From NCBI GenBank assembly GCA_001970955.1, contig MPUH01000345.1, forward strand, positions 1 through 63,734: 63,734 nucleotides of DNA. Reading direction: 5' to 3'. Each line of letters begins with the position of its first letter. The first letter of the stretch is position 1. Positions 1-11,164 of this stretch are shown one piece after another. Position numbers and translations under genes: made by a program. The stretch is from Stentor coeruleus (Eukaryota > Ciliophora > Heterotrichea > Heterotrichida > Stentoridae). The notes below the pieces were generated by a model. That model worked only from the letters and a program-made list of their open reading frames with translations. It was not told the DNA's origin and did not search any database.

Positions 1-838
1 GGCTGGGTTTTTGCCAAATGATTTTGGGTAGTAGATTATATAGTAATAGATGTAGAGATTTTATTAATAAATAAGTACCTTTGATTTGACATATAAAAAA
101 ATCATAATAAAATAATAATTTTATATATGAATCTAGGCCAGAGTCTATGAAAATAAGCAAATAAACACTTTTTTGTTTTAAAAAATATAAAAACTTATAC
201 CAAAATTTCCTTATAGCTAATTTCGCTTTCTAGAATAAGCCACATATTTATCTATTTTTCAAACGAGGAATCTCATAATTTTCAATCATTTCTAAATACT
301 TATAAACCTTCTAAAACTTTTTAATACAAATCAAAAAATCTTGTGTTGTTTTATTCCTTCAAAAACTACCAAATCAACAATATTCTCTAAAATAAAACCT
401 TAAAAAAATCATTCCACCATTATCCTAAAAAGTATAAAATTTTAATCAAAAACTAACACTTAAAACCCTCAATTAATCAATCACTTATCATAAAAAATCT
501 TTTAAAAACTCTCTCCTAATAAACCCCTATTAAAAATCTTTAACCCAAAAATTTCCGTATTTATCTAAAAAACCCAAAATCCATCATCCCACTCTATCTA
601 ATCTTATTCCCACATACCTGACAAACTAATTATAAAAAACTCCATCTCCTCCTTTAAATCTTCCTATAACCCTTATCTTCCTCTAAAATCATTCTAAATC
701 TTCCTTCCATTTTCTTCCTACCAAAAAATTTTCTATCCCACCTATTTTCCAAAGTACCCTCAATTCCAATATAAAATAATCAGGGGCCACATCATAAACC
801 CATCTGTTAATACCACAAAAAAAAAACTAAGCTAATAA
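1..838. other. Spacer, left window edge
   Basis: No convincing gene is seen. The last 600 bases are rich in A, C and T with almost no G, the pattern found before plus-strand genes throughout this window, so they are probably the 5' flank of the gene starting at 839. The first bases could be the tail of a gene outside the window, but nothing supports this firmly. Confidence 0.6.
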
Positions 839-1471
839 ATGGTATCTATAGACACAAACAAACGCTATCAAATCGAAAACTCTACCGAAAGCACAAAAAA
901 GGCTAAATTCAATACACATTATGATATTCACTCTATAATCTCAATAAATTCTCCTTTTTTCAACGAAAACCTTGCCAAGCTCCAAATACTTTTCCCTCTT
1001 TACTCCACCGAAGATCTATCAAAAGCTCTTGAAAACTCACACAATAGCTTTAATCTTACAGTCCACAACCTTCAAAAACAAGAAAAATTGAAAATTCAAA
1101 CAGTTAATATCGAAACAAAAGCTCAGAATTTTATTATAGCCTTATCTAATACTAAAAATATTAATGAAGCTCATGATATTGCTAAGAAATTATTAGAGGG
1201 TAAAGAACCAAGTACATTAGAAGAAGATTTACATAAAGAAAATAGTTTATTAAAGGATCATATTATAACAGCATCATCTGAGAATAAAATACTTAAAAGA
1301 GCAGTTGCTAAATTACATGAAAATATAAGAACATCATCTGATAAAGATAAAGAAATTGATGTATTGAGAAGGGAACTTGAAAATGAAAGATATAAAGCTT
1401 TTGCTTTGCTTTCTCAGTTAACCAGGGCAACAACTGTAAATGAACTTAAGCTTAGTAGAGAATTGTTTTAG
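839..1471 (+). CDS. CUE-like, coiled-coil protein
   Basis: The product has 210 residues and starts at the first in-frame ATG after the G-poor flank. Residues about 45-78 resemble a CUE domain, a small three-helix ubiquitin-binding fold: a LQILFP segment is followed by an acidic helix and a hydrophobic third helix. Residues about 80-200 are highly charged with regular hydrophobic spacing and should form a coiled coil. There is no signal peptide or membrane segment. Ubiquitin binding is inferred only from the weak domain match; no full-length family is recognised. The gene is intact and not overlapped. Confidence 0.75.
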   Translation: MVSIDTNKRYQIENSTESTKKAKFNTHYDIHSIISINSPFFNENLAKLQILFPLYSTEDLSKALENSHNSFNLTVHNLQKQEKLKIQTVNIETKAQNFIIALSNTKNINEAHDIAKKLLEGKEPSTLEEDLHKENSLLKDHIITASSENKILKRAVAKLHENIRTSSDKDKEIDVLRRELENERYKAFALLSQLTRATTVNELKLSRELF

Positions 1472-1816
1472 CTTTGAATAATATTTTATAATAAAAATTG
1501 TTTTGTGTTTTAGTTTTTATTTATTAGTTGTTGAGTTTCAGTTAAAAATTTGTATGAAATAGACTGAGGACATATAAGTTTATAGTTAATTTCTTAATTA
1601 TTTTACTTTTAATAAAACATTATATCATTAAAGCTCTTCACATATTTTCTATACATAATTGATAATTTCTTACTTAAACCGCAATGATTTTTTATAAACC
1701 CTAGACTGCTTTCATTAAATTTTATAATTTTTTTAACTATGATTTATCCTAACACAAATACATAAAATCATATCTTTTAATATAAAACCAATATCTGATT
1801 TCAATATATAATTTAT
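1472..1816. other. Spacer between two plus genes
   Basis: No gene is seen. The T/G-rich 3' flank of the first gene gives way near 1630 to a mixed A/C-rich 5' flank of the next gene. The stretch just before the ATG at 1817 is almost pure A/T. Confidence 0.6.
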
Positions 1817-4417
1817 ATGGCTCAACCTATTGGAAGATTTGATTCCTCAGGGGTCGCTGCCGCTCTAAGACTAAACGAAAGCCGGACAACTCCTCCTCAA
1901 AAGTTTTACTCCCAAGATTTCTCAAGTAAATTAGCTGAACTTGAAGAAAAACTCAAAGAACAAGAACGATTTAACACATTCTTAGTAGACCAAATAAACC
2001 GAGTCGAAGGTAAAGTTACAAGAGTATTTTCAAGAGGTCATGGGTCTACAAGAGGTGATGATAGAATAATAAGACTTGAAGAAGAATTCAAAAAACTAGA
2101 AATGCAAGTAAACCGTGAACCTAAGGATTTAAGAGTATTTCAACAAGACTCAGAAATTATGCAGATTAGGAATTTTATGCAAGAAAAAATCACTGAGGAT
2201 TATAAACTTCATCAGCAACATAAAGATAAAGGCCAAGCTTTGCTTGGCGAAGTTAATAGACTAGGGGAAAATTATGAAAAAACAAATGAGATGGTTCAGA
2301 GTATGTCTATGAGTTTAGAGAATAGGATTCTAGCTATTGAAAACAGAATAAATACAGGTGAAAGACAAGTTGTTACTATCGACACAAAAAGTGAAGGGGG
2401 GATGAATATGCTAATCGAATTAGCGAATAAAGTAGAAAAAAGGATTCAAATGCTTGAAACAGCCCTTCTCTCCCTAGGCAACGAGTACGATAAAAGTACA
2501 AAATCCATCGACCGAGTTGAAACTGGAGCATTTCGCTTACAAGAAGATCTTAAAGTTTTTTTCAAACAACTTCAATCAGATATCCACGGAAGACTAGAAA
2601 CAAAATCTTCAGACCTTGTTAACAAACTTTTACAAGAACAAGAAGAACGTCTTCGTAACCATGAAGACCTTAAATACAATTTTGAACTTAAAGACAAAAT
2701 GACTCAAGAAAAACTGTCTTTTGATAGAAACGAATTCAAATCTCGCCTTGTTTCTCTTGAAAGCTACCTTAAAGCTGAACTTCAAAGAAAAGAAGAAATG
2801 ATCCAAAATTTGAACTCCAGTTTTGAAAACCAAATAAGAAATTTATATGAGACTATAAAAATGAATGAAGCTTCAAGACATGAACGTGAAGAGCAAATGG
2901 CTAATGAAATAACTCATGCTTTAGATAGTAACATGCAAGCTATAGATCAATATAAGCATCTTCAAGGTTCGATAACTGAAAAAATCACAGAAATGGTTAG
3001 AACTGAAATTGAAGTGAGACAAAAAGGTGAAAAAGATTTCAAAGTACTTATACAAACAACAATGAAAGGAATATTACAAGAAATATCGGTACAAAAAGAT
3101 ATAATTGACCGGTTGAAAATGAAATTCGAACATGATTTACAAGTAGCGCAAAGTAGTTTTTCAGAAAAAGCTGATATACTTAGTAGGTATATTGAAGAAG
3201 AGTCACAAAGGACTAGTGATTTAATTAAATCTCAGCATGGTCAGACTAAGGAAATGATAACAAAAATCACAGAAAGTTTGAAATCTACGATAATATCGAC
3301 AGAAAAATGGAAAAGCGAAGTTATTAAAAGATTTGGTAAGGTGGATTCATATTTTCAGATGTATAAAAATGATATGAATAAAAATATTGAGAGTAATGAT
3401 GAGAGAAATCTTCAAAAACTTAAAGAGTTACAGGATGGGATTGAGGGGCATATGTTGAGTAATATGAAGATTATAGAAAATAGGGTAGAAACTTTAGCTG
3501 GGATGGTCGAGTCTAGTTTAAATACTTTTGAAGGATCATTATTGGCGAATAGGCAAGGGTTTGTAGAAATTGCTAATAAACTTAATGTGGAAATATCAGA
3601 AAACTATGGGGTTATATGTAAGGATTTACAGAATCTTGCTAATGAAATCAATAATGTTAAAGAAGAGATTGACTCTTTGAATGATAATAATAATGAGAAA
3701 ATACAGGAAATTATTAAGAGAATTGCTGCTACGGAATCTGGAGCTTTGGTACTTGTGACTTCTGAGAAGTTGATAAGAGAGAATATGATTAATAGGATTA
3801 GTGAAGATTTTGATGAAAGGTTTAAAGAAATTGAAGATAAGGCGACGGGAATTGATGAGAGGCTGAATGAAGAGGAAAAAATACAACAAGGGAATGATGA
3901 TAGGAATTTAGAGAAATTTAAAGAAATTGCTGAGAAAATGAAAAAAATATCGAAAATCGCTAAAGGGTCGAAAACTGGGTTTATACTTGAAGCTGAGGAA
4001 AAAGAACGGAATAAAGTTGTGAAAGAAACGCAAATTGTTATGGAAAACTTACTGAACAGAGTTGAAGCTAAAGTCAAAGAAGAAAAAATATTGGAATTTC
4101 AGGAAAACATTCAGACATCTCAACAGGAAATTCAAAAAATTAAAGAAATTTTGGCTAAGAAAATCCGTAAATTAAAAGCTGCAAATACAAAACTTTCTGA
4201 AGAATCCAAACTACTAATTGAGGATATCTTTAATCAGAAAGTGGCAAAGATACAAGAAATTATTAAAGAGGATAATGAGAAATTATGGAATTTAGCTGTG
4301 AATAAGGTTAAAGCACCAAAAGTAGCATTAAAAGATGAGACAGAAGAAATGAATCAAAAAATTTCTAGTGTAGCGACAACTGAAAAACCATTATTAAAGC
4401 CAAAACTTCGACTTTAA
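1817..4417 (+). CDS. Long coiled-coil protein
   Basis: The product has 866 residues and is almost entirely predicted coiled coil, rich in E, K, Q and N with heptad spacing of I, L and M. A short non-coiled head (about residues 1-35) has Ser, Arg and Pro residues before the first helix, a layout reminiscent of SF-assemblin/giardin-type cytoskeletal proteins, although the protein is much longer and no specific match is claimed. The tail is basic and ends in KPKLRL. No signal peptide or membrane helix is present. A structural role in the cortex or basal-body region is plausible for a ciliate but is inference. Coiled-coil content makes homology hard to judge by eye. Confidence 0.85.
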   Translation: MAQPIGRFDSSGVAAALRLNESRTTPPQKFYSQDFSSKLAELEEKLKEQERFNTFLVDQINRVEGKVTRVFSRGHGSTRGDDRIIRLEEEFKKLEMQVNREPKDLRVFQQDSEIMQIRNFMQEKITEDYKLHQQHKDKGQALLGEVNRLGENYEKTNEMVQSMSMSLENRILAIENRINTGERQVVTIDTKSEGGMNMLIELANKVEKRIQMLETALLSLGNEYDKSTKSIDRVETGAFRLQEDLKVFFKQLQSDIHGRLETKSSDLVNKLLQEQEERLRNHEDLKYNFELKDKMTQEKLSFDRNEFKSRLVSLESYLKAELQRKEEMIQNLNSSFENQIRNLYETIKMNEASRHEREEQMANEITHALDSNMQAIDQYKHLQGSITEKITEMVRTEIEVRQKGEKDFKVLIQTTMKGILQEISVQKDIIDRLKMKFEHDLQVAQSSFSEKADILSRYIEEESQRTSDLIKSQHGQTKEMITKITESLKSTIISTEKWKSEVIKRFGKVDSYFQMYKNDMNKNIESNDERNLQKLKELQDGIEGHMLSNMKIIENRVETLAGMVESSLNTFEGSLLANRQGFVEIANKLNVEISENYGVICKDLQNLANEINNVKEEIDSLNDNNNEKIQEIIKRIAATESGALVLVTSEKLIRENMINRISEDFDERFKEIEDKATGIDERLNEEEKIQQGNDDRNLEKFKEIAEKMKKISKIAKGSKTGFILEAEEKERNKVVKETQIVMENLLNRVEAKVKEEKILEFQENIQTSQQEIQKIKEILAKKIRKLKAANTKLSEESKLLIEDIFNQKVAKIQEIIKEDNEKLWNLAVNKVKAPKVALKDETEEMNQKISSVATTEKPLLKPKLRL

Positions 4418-4785
4418 ATAGTATTTTAATAGCCTGGTAATTTTAGGTGGTTTACTAATATATTTATGTTTATAAAAATAGATTTTTTAAGGATTATTAA
4501 CTAAGAATTACAATATGATTTTATAATAAACTGTTTGAAAATATAAAATTTGTGGGATTTTGTATTAAAACATAATTTTTATCTTGGATTTGTATTGAAA
4601 TATATAATATTTTAGGAGGTTTATAGTGAAATATTTTGAGAATTTGCTGAGATGAAGAACTAGTTAGAAAATTAGGGTGCTAAATTTTAAAATTTTATTT
4701 TTAAAGAACTGTATCTGTAAGATTAGGGTGTTAAATGCATACATAGCAGAATGATCTTTTGAATTTGATTCTAGATTGTTATAAT

Positions 4786-4885
4786 TTTAAATACTGATAT
4801 AAAACTATCATTATTTAGCAATAACCTAAACTCCATTTAAATACTGATATAAAACTATCATTATTTGGCAATAACCTAAACTCCA
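4786..4885. repeat. 50-base tandem pair
   Basis: Two adjacent copies (4786-4835 and 4836-4885) differ at one base, an A to G change. They lie in non-coding sequence and look like a recent local duplication. Confidence 0.95.
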
Positions 4886-5194
4886 TCTAGATAAACAACA
4901 AATTTCTAGGTTTTAAACTCTTTTCCAAGATTAGATCTTAACAAATCACTACAAATTGATATATACGCGTTGCAAAATAAGAAATAAAGCTTGTATTAGC
5001 TTTATCGAGATGTTCCAACTGAGGTCTAATAAAAAAAATATAATCTTCAGAGCATACAAGGATCATATGAGAAGAGATAAACTAGGCACTTTTATATTTT
5101 AATAATCACATAAGGATAAAAAATCAGTAAGAAAAATTTGCATCAATTTTCAGTCGCAAATTACCCATAAATCATCACAAAATAATTATTATAA

Positions 5195-5416
5195 ATGTCT
5201 AAAAGTTTAACTTTATATACAAATAGGAAATTAGAAAATGGTATAAACATAATAAAAATTATTTTAGCAGGAATGAAAACTAACTATATTAAAATCCTAT
5301 ATATTGTAAACAATTATATAACTAGTATATATTTTTGTGAGAATCCTAAGCAAGAAATTTTTTCAGTTCTAGAAAAATTGTGCATATCTTATATACAATT
5401 ATTTATAAAATGCTAA
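5195..5416 (+). CDS. Doubtful small ORF
   Basis: An open frame of 73 residues starts with an ATG after an A/T run. The product is rich in I, N, K and Y, as expected of random AT-rich sequence, and shows no motif, signal peptide or clear helix. It could be a small lineage-specific gene or a fragment of a dead one. It is listed because the frame is open and lies in a large gap, not because function is suspected. Confidence 0.2.
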   Translation: MSKSLTLYTNRKLENGINIIKIILAGMKTNYIKILYIVNNYITSIYFCENPKQEIFSVLEKLCISYIQLFIKC

Positions 5417-5530
5417 GCTTCCTTTTAAACTTGTTAGAATACTCCAGGAAATATTTTATAAAGGAACTTGAAGGATATATGATAGTATCAAGCAATTAAA
5501 GCTATTTTTAAGTTGTAAGTATGGTTTATT

Positions 5531-5646
5531 TTTTTTTTCGTGTAGTTTTGGTTAAAGTTATGATTTTTTTTATTGGATTTTGAAGAGATTTTTTTTCGTG
5601 TAGTTTTGGTTAAAGTTATGATTTTTTTTATTGGATTTTGAAGAGA
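5531..5646. repeat. Perfect 58-base tandem pair
   Basis: Copies at 5531-5588 and 5589-5646 are identical, including two runs of eight T. Complete identity suggests either a very recent duplication or an assembly artefact of a T-rich stretch. Confidence 0.95.
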
Positions 5647-6415
5647 TTTTTGGAAATTGGGTTGATGGTTATGTGATGAATGAGCTTATGGGCTTTATTA
5701 ATATTTTGTGAGATAAATAACTGGATATAAGGCTAATTTTTGTATAAAGAAAAGAAAATTAAAATTGAAAAAATGCGATTGATTTTTGGAAGAAGTTAGG
5801 GTTAAAGTTGAGATTTCAAATATACCATGCTTAAAGTTTTTTTAAGGGTATAACATAGGTTTAAAAGTGAACAAGACAAGTTATAGTTTAAAATATGTAT
5901 TAAAATACCTAGTTAAAGGTATCAGAATTGTAAAAAAAAAATTATGAGATATTTTTTTGCACAGGCTATAAAAGGTAAACTGCTACAACAGAATCTTCCT
6001 GATTTTCTGTACTTTTAATACCTCAACTTAATTATATATCCTATAATCATATAATCATATCTACTTAAAATAAACTAAAAATAATCCTAATTATAATACC
6101 ATTAAGGTTTCCCTAGTTATAATTATCTGCATAGTCCTCTAAAAGCATAATACCATCCCATAAATATCATATAAACAGCCAATATTTTTCCTAAAATATT
6201 CAATAAACATATTTCAAAAAACTAACCATAAAGCAATCATCTTACATCTAATAAAATGCAAAATAAATCTTAATTTTCACATTAAACCTAATAAACATCC
6301 ACCTTATTAACTTCACTTCTAACTTTTAGCATAAAATCCATGAGCACATTTATTTTAAACCATCTTAAAGTTTTTATTAAAATATTTGAATAATTCATTT
6401 CAAATCATAATAAAA

Positions 6416-9400
6416 ATGAATCACGATCTTACTGTTCACCCTTTAACAGATGAAAATCTTCTCCCTCTTATTTCTTCAAATAGCAAAACACTATCAAAAA
6501 TGGATCTGATCATTTCTGAGTACCGCAAATGGCACCCATCTAATCATAATGTATACAGAGGACACACTGAAGCTGCATGGGGATGCACAATAACCACAGA
6601 CTGTCAATTTGCATTTTCAGGGTCTTGCGATAAAACAATCCGTATTTGGGACGTCCAAACTAGAGTTGAAATCGGTAAGCTCGAAGGCCATACTGATGCT
6701 ATTAATAGTCTAGCCTTATACAACAACGACAAATATCTGATTTCAGCTTCTTGGGATACATCAATAAAAATATGGGATTGGAAATTAAGAACTGAGGTTA
6801 AAACTTTAGGAAACCATATCTCAGCTATCTACTCAATGAGTATAACTGAAGATGAGAAATACTTAATAACAGGTGATGCTAATGGAGGAGTCAAAATCTG
6901 GGACCTTGAATTAGGGAATTTATACAAAGAGTTGAGTTGTGAAGGAAGCACAGTATTTGGTGTGTGTATCACAAACGATAAAAGCGCTATTATCACCGGA
7001 GATTTCTCAGGAAATGTACGAGAATTCGACTTCCACTCAGGAGATTCCTTAAGCGTGACTACTGGAGCGGGGAATATTCAATGTTTAACAGTTACGAAAA
7101 ATAAAAAATACATTGTTTTTGGCACAAGAACAAATATAATAACAGTATGGAATTATGATGATAAAAAGGAATATTATATATTTAAATCCCATACACATTG
7201 GGTAAGGAATGTATTATTAACAAATGATGATAAGTATATAATATCATGTTCACCAGATAAAAGTATTAGGGTATTTAATATCGATAAAAAAAAAGAAGAG
7301 CTGAAAATAAATGGTAGTGAAGGGTTTGTTAATACTATACAATTATCTAAGAATCAAGAATATTTACTATCTTGTGCATCCGATAATACTATGAGAATAT
7401 GGAAAATTGGTTTTCCAAATAGGATATCAAAACTTATTGGCCATACTGGTGCAGTTATATGTATGGCTTTAACACATAATGAAGAATTTTTAGTAACAGG
7501 ATCAGAAGATACATCAATAAGAATATGGAACCTTAAGAAAAAACAAGAAGTCGGGATTTTATATGGACATTCTGGTACAGTAAACAGTCTTGTCTTAACA
7601 AGTAATTCTAAAATTATTATATCTTGTAGTAATGATAAAAAAATTATAGTCTGGGACTTTGACACTATGTTAATATCTTATGAATGGTCTGAACATAATA
7701 TGGAAATACATTGTGTTGCTATTAGTCCTAATGATAAAACAATTGTCGCTGGAGACCAAGATATGAAAATTATTATATACGATCTACAAAGTAAAAATGT
7801 TATAAAAATCCTCACTGGACATACAGATACAGTTTTTTCTTTAGTTTTTACAAATGATAGTAAAAGTTTTATATCAACAAGTGCTGATGGGACTTTACGT
7901 ATTTGGAATATGGATAAAATAGGTGAACATGAAAGAATAGAAGCGAATTCTGGTATGATAGATACAATAAGTTTAAGTCCTAATGAAAAATACCTTATCG
8001 CAGGAGATAGGAATAATAAAATTTACTTATGGGATTGGGAAGAAAAAAGGCTTATAAAAACTTTTCATATCCATTCAGATTTTGTTAGGTGTTTAAGATT
8101 TTCAAATAATGGGGCGTATTTTATATCAGCTTCAAATGATAAATCTGTGAGGATTTGGAATCTTTTTGAAGAAAGACAAGAACTAACTTTACATGGACAT
8201 AAATTTTCAGTAAGATGTTGTTTGTTAACTTTAAATATGAAATACGCGATTTCAGGGGATTATAATAATGAGATTTTTATATCAGGGGATTATAATAATG
8301 AGATTTTTATATGGGATTTAGAAAAAGTTAATACTTTAGAGCTTGCAGATGTTAGGGATTCTATAGAAAGTTATTTATTTCTAGCAAGGACTAAGATGAA
8401 AACCCCAATAATCCAAAACTGTTATAAAGGAGTTTTAAGTCATTTAAGGATAAACTTAGCACATATTTATGCTTATCTTGGATATGATAAACAGTTATAT
8501 GAAGTTTTAAAGTTAGGTACAGAGATTATACTAGACTTAGATAATAACTCGCCTTTACATTATGCTTTAGAAAGACGTTCTCAAGATTGTATAGATGCTA
8601 TTTTAAAGTACATGACCGAATTAAGCATTTCAAACTTAGAAAAGTTCTTAAACTATGCTCATGCTTTAGAAAATGAGTTCCATTTCTTACTTGAAAACTC
8701 TTCAGATCAACTTGAAGATTTCTTAGACTGCATTTTCTATAAAGTTCAAGATGTGACAAATTTCGCTATACCAAAATTCACTCTTCCAAAACTTATATAC
8801 TCATCTCACTGCAGAATCAAACCTGAAGATTTTGTTATTGAATCACAAGAAATTACTGCAGACTCTAAAGAATCGCCAATTGAGTTCCGAGCTTTACCAT
8901 TCCCAATATATTATATCAAAGGCTCATCTGGTAGTATAACTTTATTAGAATCTATATGTAACTGTCCTAATCAAAGAATCCTCAGGACGAATTTCGTTAA
9001 AACTTTTATTAGGAATAAATGGGACAGTTTATGGTATTTAATACTAGCACTTACTTTAATATTTTGGACTAATTTAGCACTTATGATAGTATTAATTCTT
9101 TATACTCAAGAAAATTATGATCATTCTATAATAATATCTTTATCAGTAGCATTTTTATCTATAAACGGATTTCTTTGGAGTTATGAAATGGTTCAAGCAT
9201 TTATCACAGGGGTTAATTATTTTTATGATATATGGAATATAATTGACCTTGGGAGAATAAGTCTTTGTGTCACTTGGGTTATTTTAAGACTTACTAAAAC
9301 TGATGATTATAATGAATTTCAAATCATTACTTGGTTTATGGTATTGTTGAATTTCTTTAGAGGACTTACTTGTTTTAGAGCTTTTGATATGACTAGGTAT

Positions 9401-9961
9401 TATACAAGGCTTATAATTAAAGCTACTTTTGATTCGATATCATTTTTGACTATATTTTTTTATTCAACTTTAGCTTTTGGGGTTATGTATTATGCTACTA
9501 TTTTTGATGGTTATACTAAATTTACTATATGGAAAATACCTTATGAACTTAATATGGGAAATTTTAATAATACTGATAACTTTACTTTAGAATATATGAC
9601 TTTTATTATAGCTTCGATTATTAATGTGATTATTATTTTGAATTTATTGATTTCTATACTTGGAGACTCGTTTGAAGCTTTTCAAAGTGAAGCTGAACAT
9701 ATTGATTGTTTAGAGATGGCGGAATTTTGTAAGGAACTAGAGACGTTGATGTTTTGGAAAAGAAAATATAATGAGAAAAGGTATATGCAAAGATGTCAAG
9801 ATGTACAGTTGAAAGATAAGAAAAATTGGGAAGGGAGATTAAATGCGGTTTTTTATATGATACAGGAGATTAGAGAAGATTTTAATAGTAGGTTTATGGA
9901 ATCAAAAGAGATTAAGATGAAGATATTGAGTAAATTGGAAGCTTTAGATAAAAGAATTTAA
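6416..9961 (+). CDS. WD40-repeat TRP-like ion channel
   Basis: The product has 1181 residues from the ATG at 6416; the frame extends upstream only through a TTG. Residues about 40-640 hold 14 WD40 repeats, counted by their terminal IWD/IWN-type strands, enough for two seven-bladed propellers. A linker (about 640-860) contains an ankyrin-like NSPLHYAL segment. Residues about 865-1095 form a six-helix ion-transport domain ending in an S6-like helix with LLISILGDSF, as in TRP-type cation channels. A charged tail follows. WD40 propellers bind proteins, so the channel is probably gated or anchored through them; ion selectivity cannot be read. A 30-base in-frame duplication lies in the last propeller. 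Confidence 0.9.
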   Translation: MNHDLTVHPLTDENLLPLISSNSKTLSKMDLIISEYRKWHPSNHNVYRGHTEAAWGCTITTDCQFAFSGSCDKTIRIWDVQTRVEIGKLEGHTDAINSLALYNNDKYLISASWDTSIKIWDWKLRTEVKTLGNHISAIYSMSITEDEKYLITGDANGGVKIWDLELGNLYKELSCEGSTVFGVCITNDKSAIITGDFSGNVREFDFHSGDSLSVTTGAGNIQCLTVTKNKKYIVFGTRTNIITVWNYDDKKEYYIFKSHTHWVRNVLLTNDDKYIISCSPDKSIRVFNIDKKKEELKINGSEGFVNTIQLSKNQEYLLSCASDNTMRIWKIGFPNRISKLIGHTGAVICMALTHNEEFLVTGSEDTSIRIWNLKKKQEVGILYGHSGTVNSLVLTSNSKIIISCSNDKKIIVWDFDTMLISYEWSEHNMEIHCVAISPNDKTIVAGDQDMKIIIYDLQSKNVIKILTGHTDTVFSLVFTNDSKSFISTSADGTLRIWNMDKIGEHERIEANSGMIDTISLSPNEKYLIAGDRNNKIYLWDWEEKRLIKTFHIHSDFVRCLRFSNNGAYFISASNDKSVRIWNLFEERQELTLHGHKFSVRCCLLTLNMKYAISGDYNNEIFISGDYNNEIFIWDLEKVNTLELADVRDSIESYLFLARTKMKTPIIQNCYKGVLSHLRINLAHIYAYLGYDKQLYEVLKLGTEIILDLDNNSPLHYALERRSQDCIDAILKYMTELSISNLEKFLNYAHALENEFHFLLENSSDQLEDFLDCIFYKVQDVTNFAIPKFTLPKLIYSSHCRIKPEDFVIESQEITADSKESPIEFRALPFPIYYIKGSSGSITLLESICNCPNQRILRTNFVKTFIRNKWDSLWYLILALTLIFWTNLALMIVLILYTQENYDHSIIISLSVAFLSINGFLWSYEMVQAFITGVNYFYDIWNIIDLGRISLCVTWVILRLTKTDDYNEFQIITWFMVLLNFFRGLTCFRAFDMTRYYTRLIIKATFDSISFLTIFFYSTLAFGVMYYATIFDGYTKFTIWKIPYELNMGNFNNTDNFTLEYMTFIIASIINVIIILNLLISILGDSFEAFQSEAEHIDCLEMAEFCKELETLMFWKRKYNEKRYMQRCQDVQLKDKKNWEGRLNAVFYMIQEIREDFNSRFMESKEIKMKILSKLEALDKRI
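8252..8311 (+). repeat. 30-base in-frame tandem duplication
   Basis: Two identical 30-base units encode SGDYNNEIFI twice inside the last WD40 repeat of the channel gene. The length keeps the frame. One copy alone would make a normal blade strand, so the second is probably a recent insertion or an assembly slip. Confidence 0.95.
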
Positions 9962-10131
9962 TTAAAGCTATTAATATTCTTAGAAAATTTGTTTTAGACG
10001 ATTGATGAATATGAGAATAAAAGTGGTTTAAATGATTTGGTTATTAAGAACATGTCTAAACCTTTATATTTTATCCACATTTAGGGAAAGTTAAATATAA
10101 ATGTTTTAACCATAGATTGTTATAATTAATT

Positions 10132-10848
10132 ATGCATAACCAATTTACCACACCGTCTTTATTGTATCAATCAGAAACTCATTACAGGAACACTTCTTGT
10201 CCGGCTGTAGCTGATGAAAAAAAACCAGAGTATATAAGCAGGAAAAGCCCATATGCATCCGCTAGAGCTGCCTACAAAGCCCGAAAGACAAAATTATTTA
10301 AGCAAAGGAACAAAATCAAATACTTTTTAAAGTCAAATGATATAAATTTCTTACCAAAAGTAGCATCCTCACTAACTTACATAAAGAAATTCTCTTCATC
10401 ATTTTTAAGTATTAATGGCACCAGTATTCATTCAGACACTAACAACATTCAATTATTATCCCCATCCTCAAATTCTCTCAAAAAAAAAGCGGAAAACATC
10501 AAGAAATGTGCTGAGAAATTTATGCCTAAATCATCATCTGAACTTAAATTTGGTAAACTTCCTTTAAGTGAAGTATCAGAAAAATATTTAGAACTATTAA
10601 GAAGACCTAAAAAAAAATCAACGACTTTTGTCCAAAAAAATAAACCTTTAAAATCTTCACAGCCAGTTATCATAGAAAATACATTAACCAAAAAAAGTAA
10701 TCTTAAACCATTTTACACATGCAGAAGCATGAAAGAGCAGCCTAAAACACTAAAAAATTCTTCTAAGCACTTGTTACATAAAAATATTATAACTGATCTT
10801 ATAGACCAAGAAGTTGAAGTTAGTATAGATGAGCTTTCAAGTTGGTAG
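10132..10848 (+). CDS. Basic protein, ELSSW C-terminus
   Basis: The product has 238 residues, is rich in K, S and N and has no recognised domain. The region around residues 33-65 is strongly basic with alternating Ala and Lys/Arg and could be a helix that binds nucleic acid or tubulin; this is inference. The last residues are SIDELSSW, ending exactly at the Trp. A closely similar C-terminal motif ends the unrelated-looking minus-strand protein at 12403-12852. No signal peptide or membrane segment is present. Confidence 0.8.
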   Translation: MHNQFTTPSLLYQSETHYRNTSCPAVADEKKPEYISRKSPYASARAAYKARKTKLFKQRNKIKYFLKSNDINFLPKVASSLTYIKKFSSSFLSINGTSIHSDTNNIQLLSPSSNSLKKKAENIKKCAEKFMPKSSSELKFGKLPLSEVSEKYLELLRRPKKKSTTFVQKNKPLKSSQPVIIENTLTKKSNLKPFYTCRSMKEQPKTLKNSSKHLLHKNIITDLIDQEVEVSIDELSSW

Positions 10849-11164
10849 GCTATTAGGTTATATTAATAAGTGTCTATTATTAAAAAAAAAAATTTTACGC
10901 ATAGCACAATCATTTTTAACAGAAATTATATGCAAAATACAATCAAATTCATATATATACCATAAAACTTTATTCTTATAATAAGTATCATATTTTCAAC
11001 ATATTCAAAGCTTTACTATATAATCATAATCACCACCTATTATCATCTTCCCTAATAAAAATCTTCATATAATTTTCTTAGCAAAACCCAAAATCTTAAA
11101 ACTAAAATCCTCATTTCACCCTTAATAATCTAGTTTTAACCCTAAACAATATGGATAATATATC
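10849..11164. other. Spacer before YEATS gene
   Basis: No gene is seen. From about 10910 the plus strand is A/C-rich and G-poor, the usual 5' flank here, and a run of A lies near 10880. Confidence 0.6.

Larger units (their letters stand above)
4418..6415. other. 2 kb spacer with tandem repeats
   Basis: This is the longest gap without a firm gene. It carries a 50-base tandem pair at 4786-4885, a weak small ORF at 5195-5416 and a perfect 58-base tandem pair at 5531-5646. The T/G-rich 3' flank extends over the first part, and an A/C-rich, G-poor 5' flank begins near 5985. No relic of a known protein was recognised. Confidence 0.6.

Noticed and set aside
1-60. Possible tail of a gene at the left edge
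   Set aside because: Only six codons precede a stop and the splice-like GT-AG pairs nearby are too common in such sequence.
3604-4077. Minus-strand Ser/Phe-rich ORFs in the coiled-coil gene
   Set aside because: Complement of Glu/Lys codons gives Ser/Phe-rich shadows; no independent signal.
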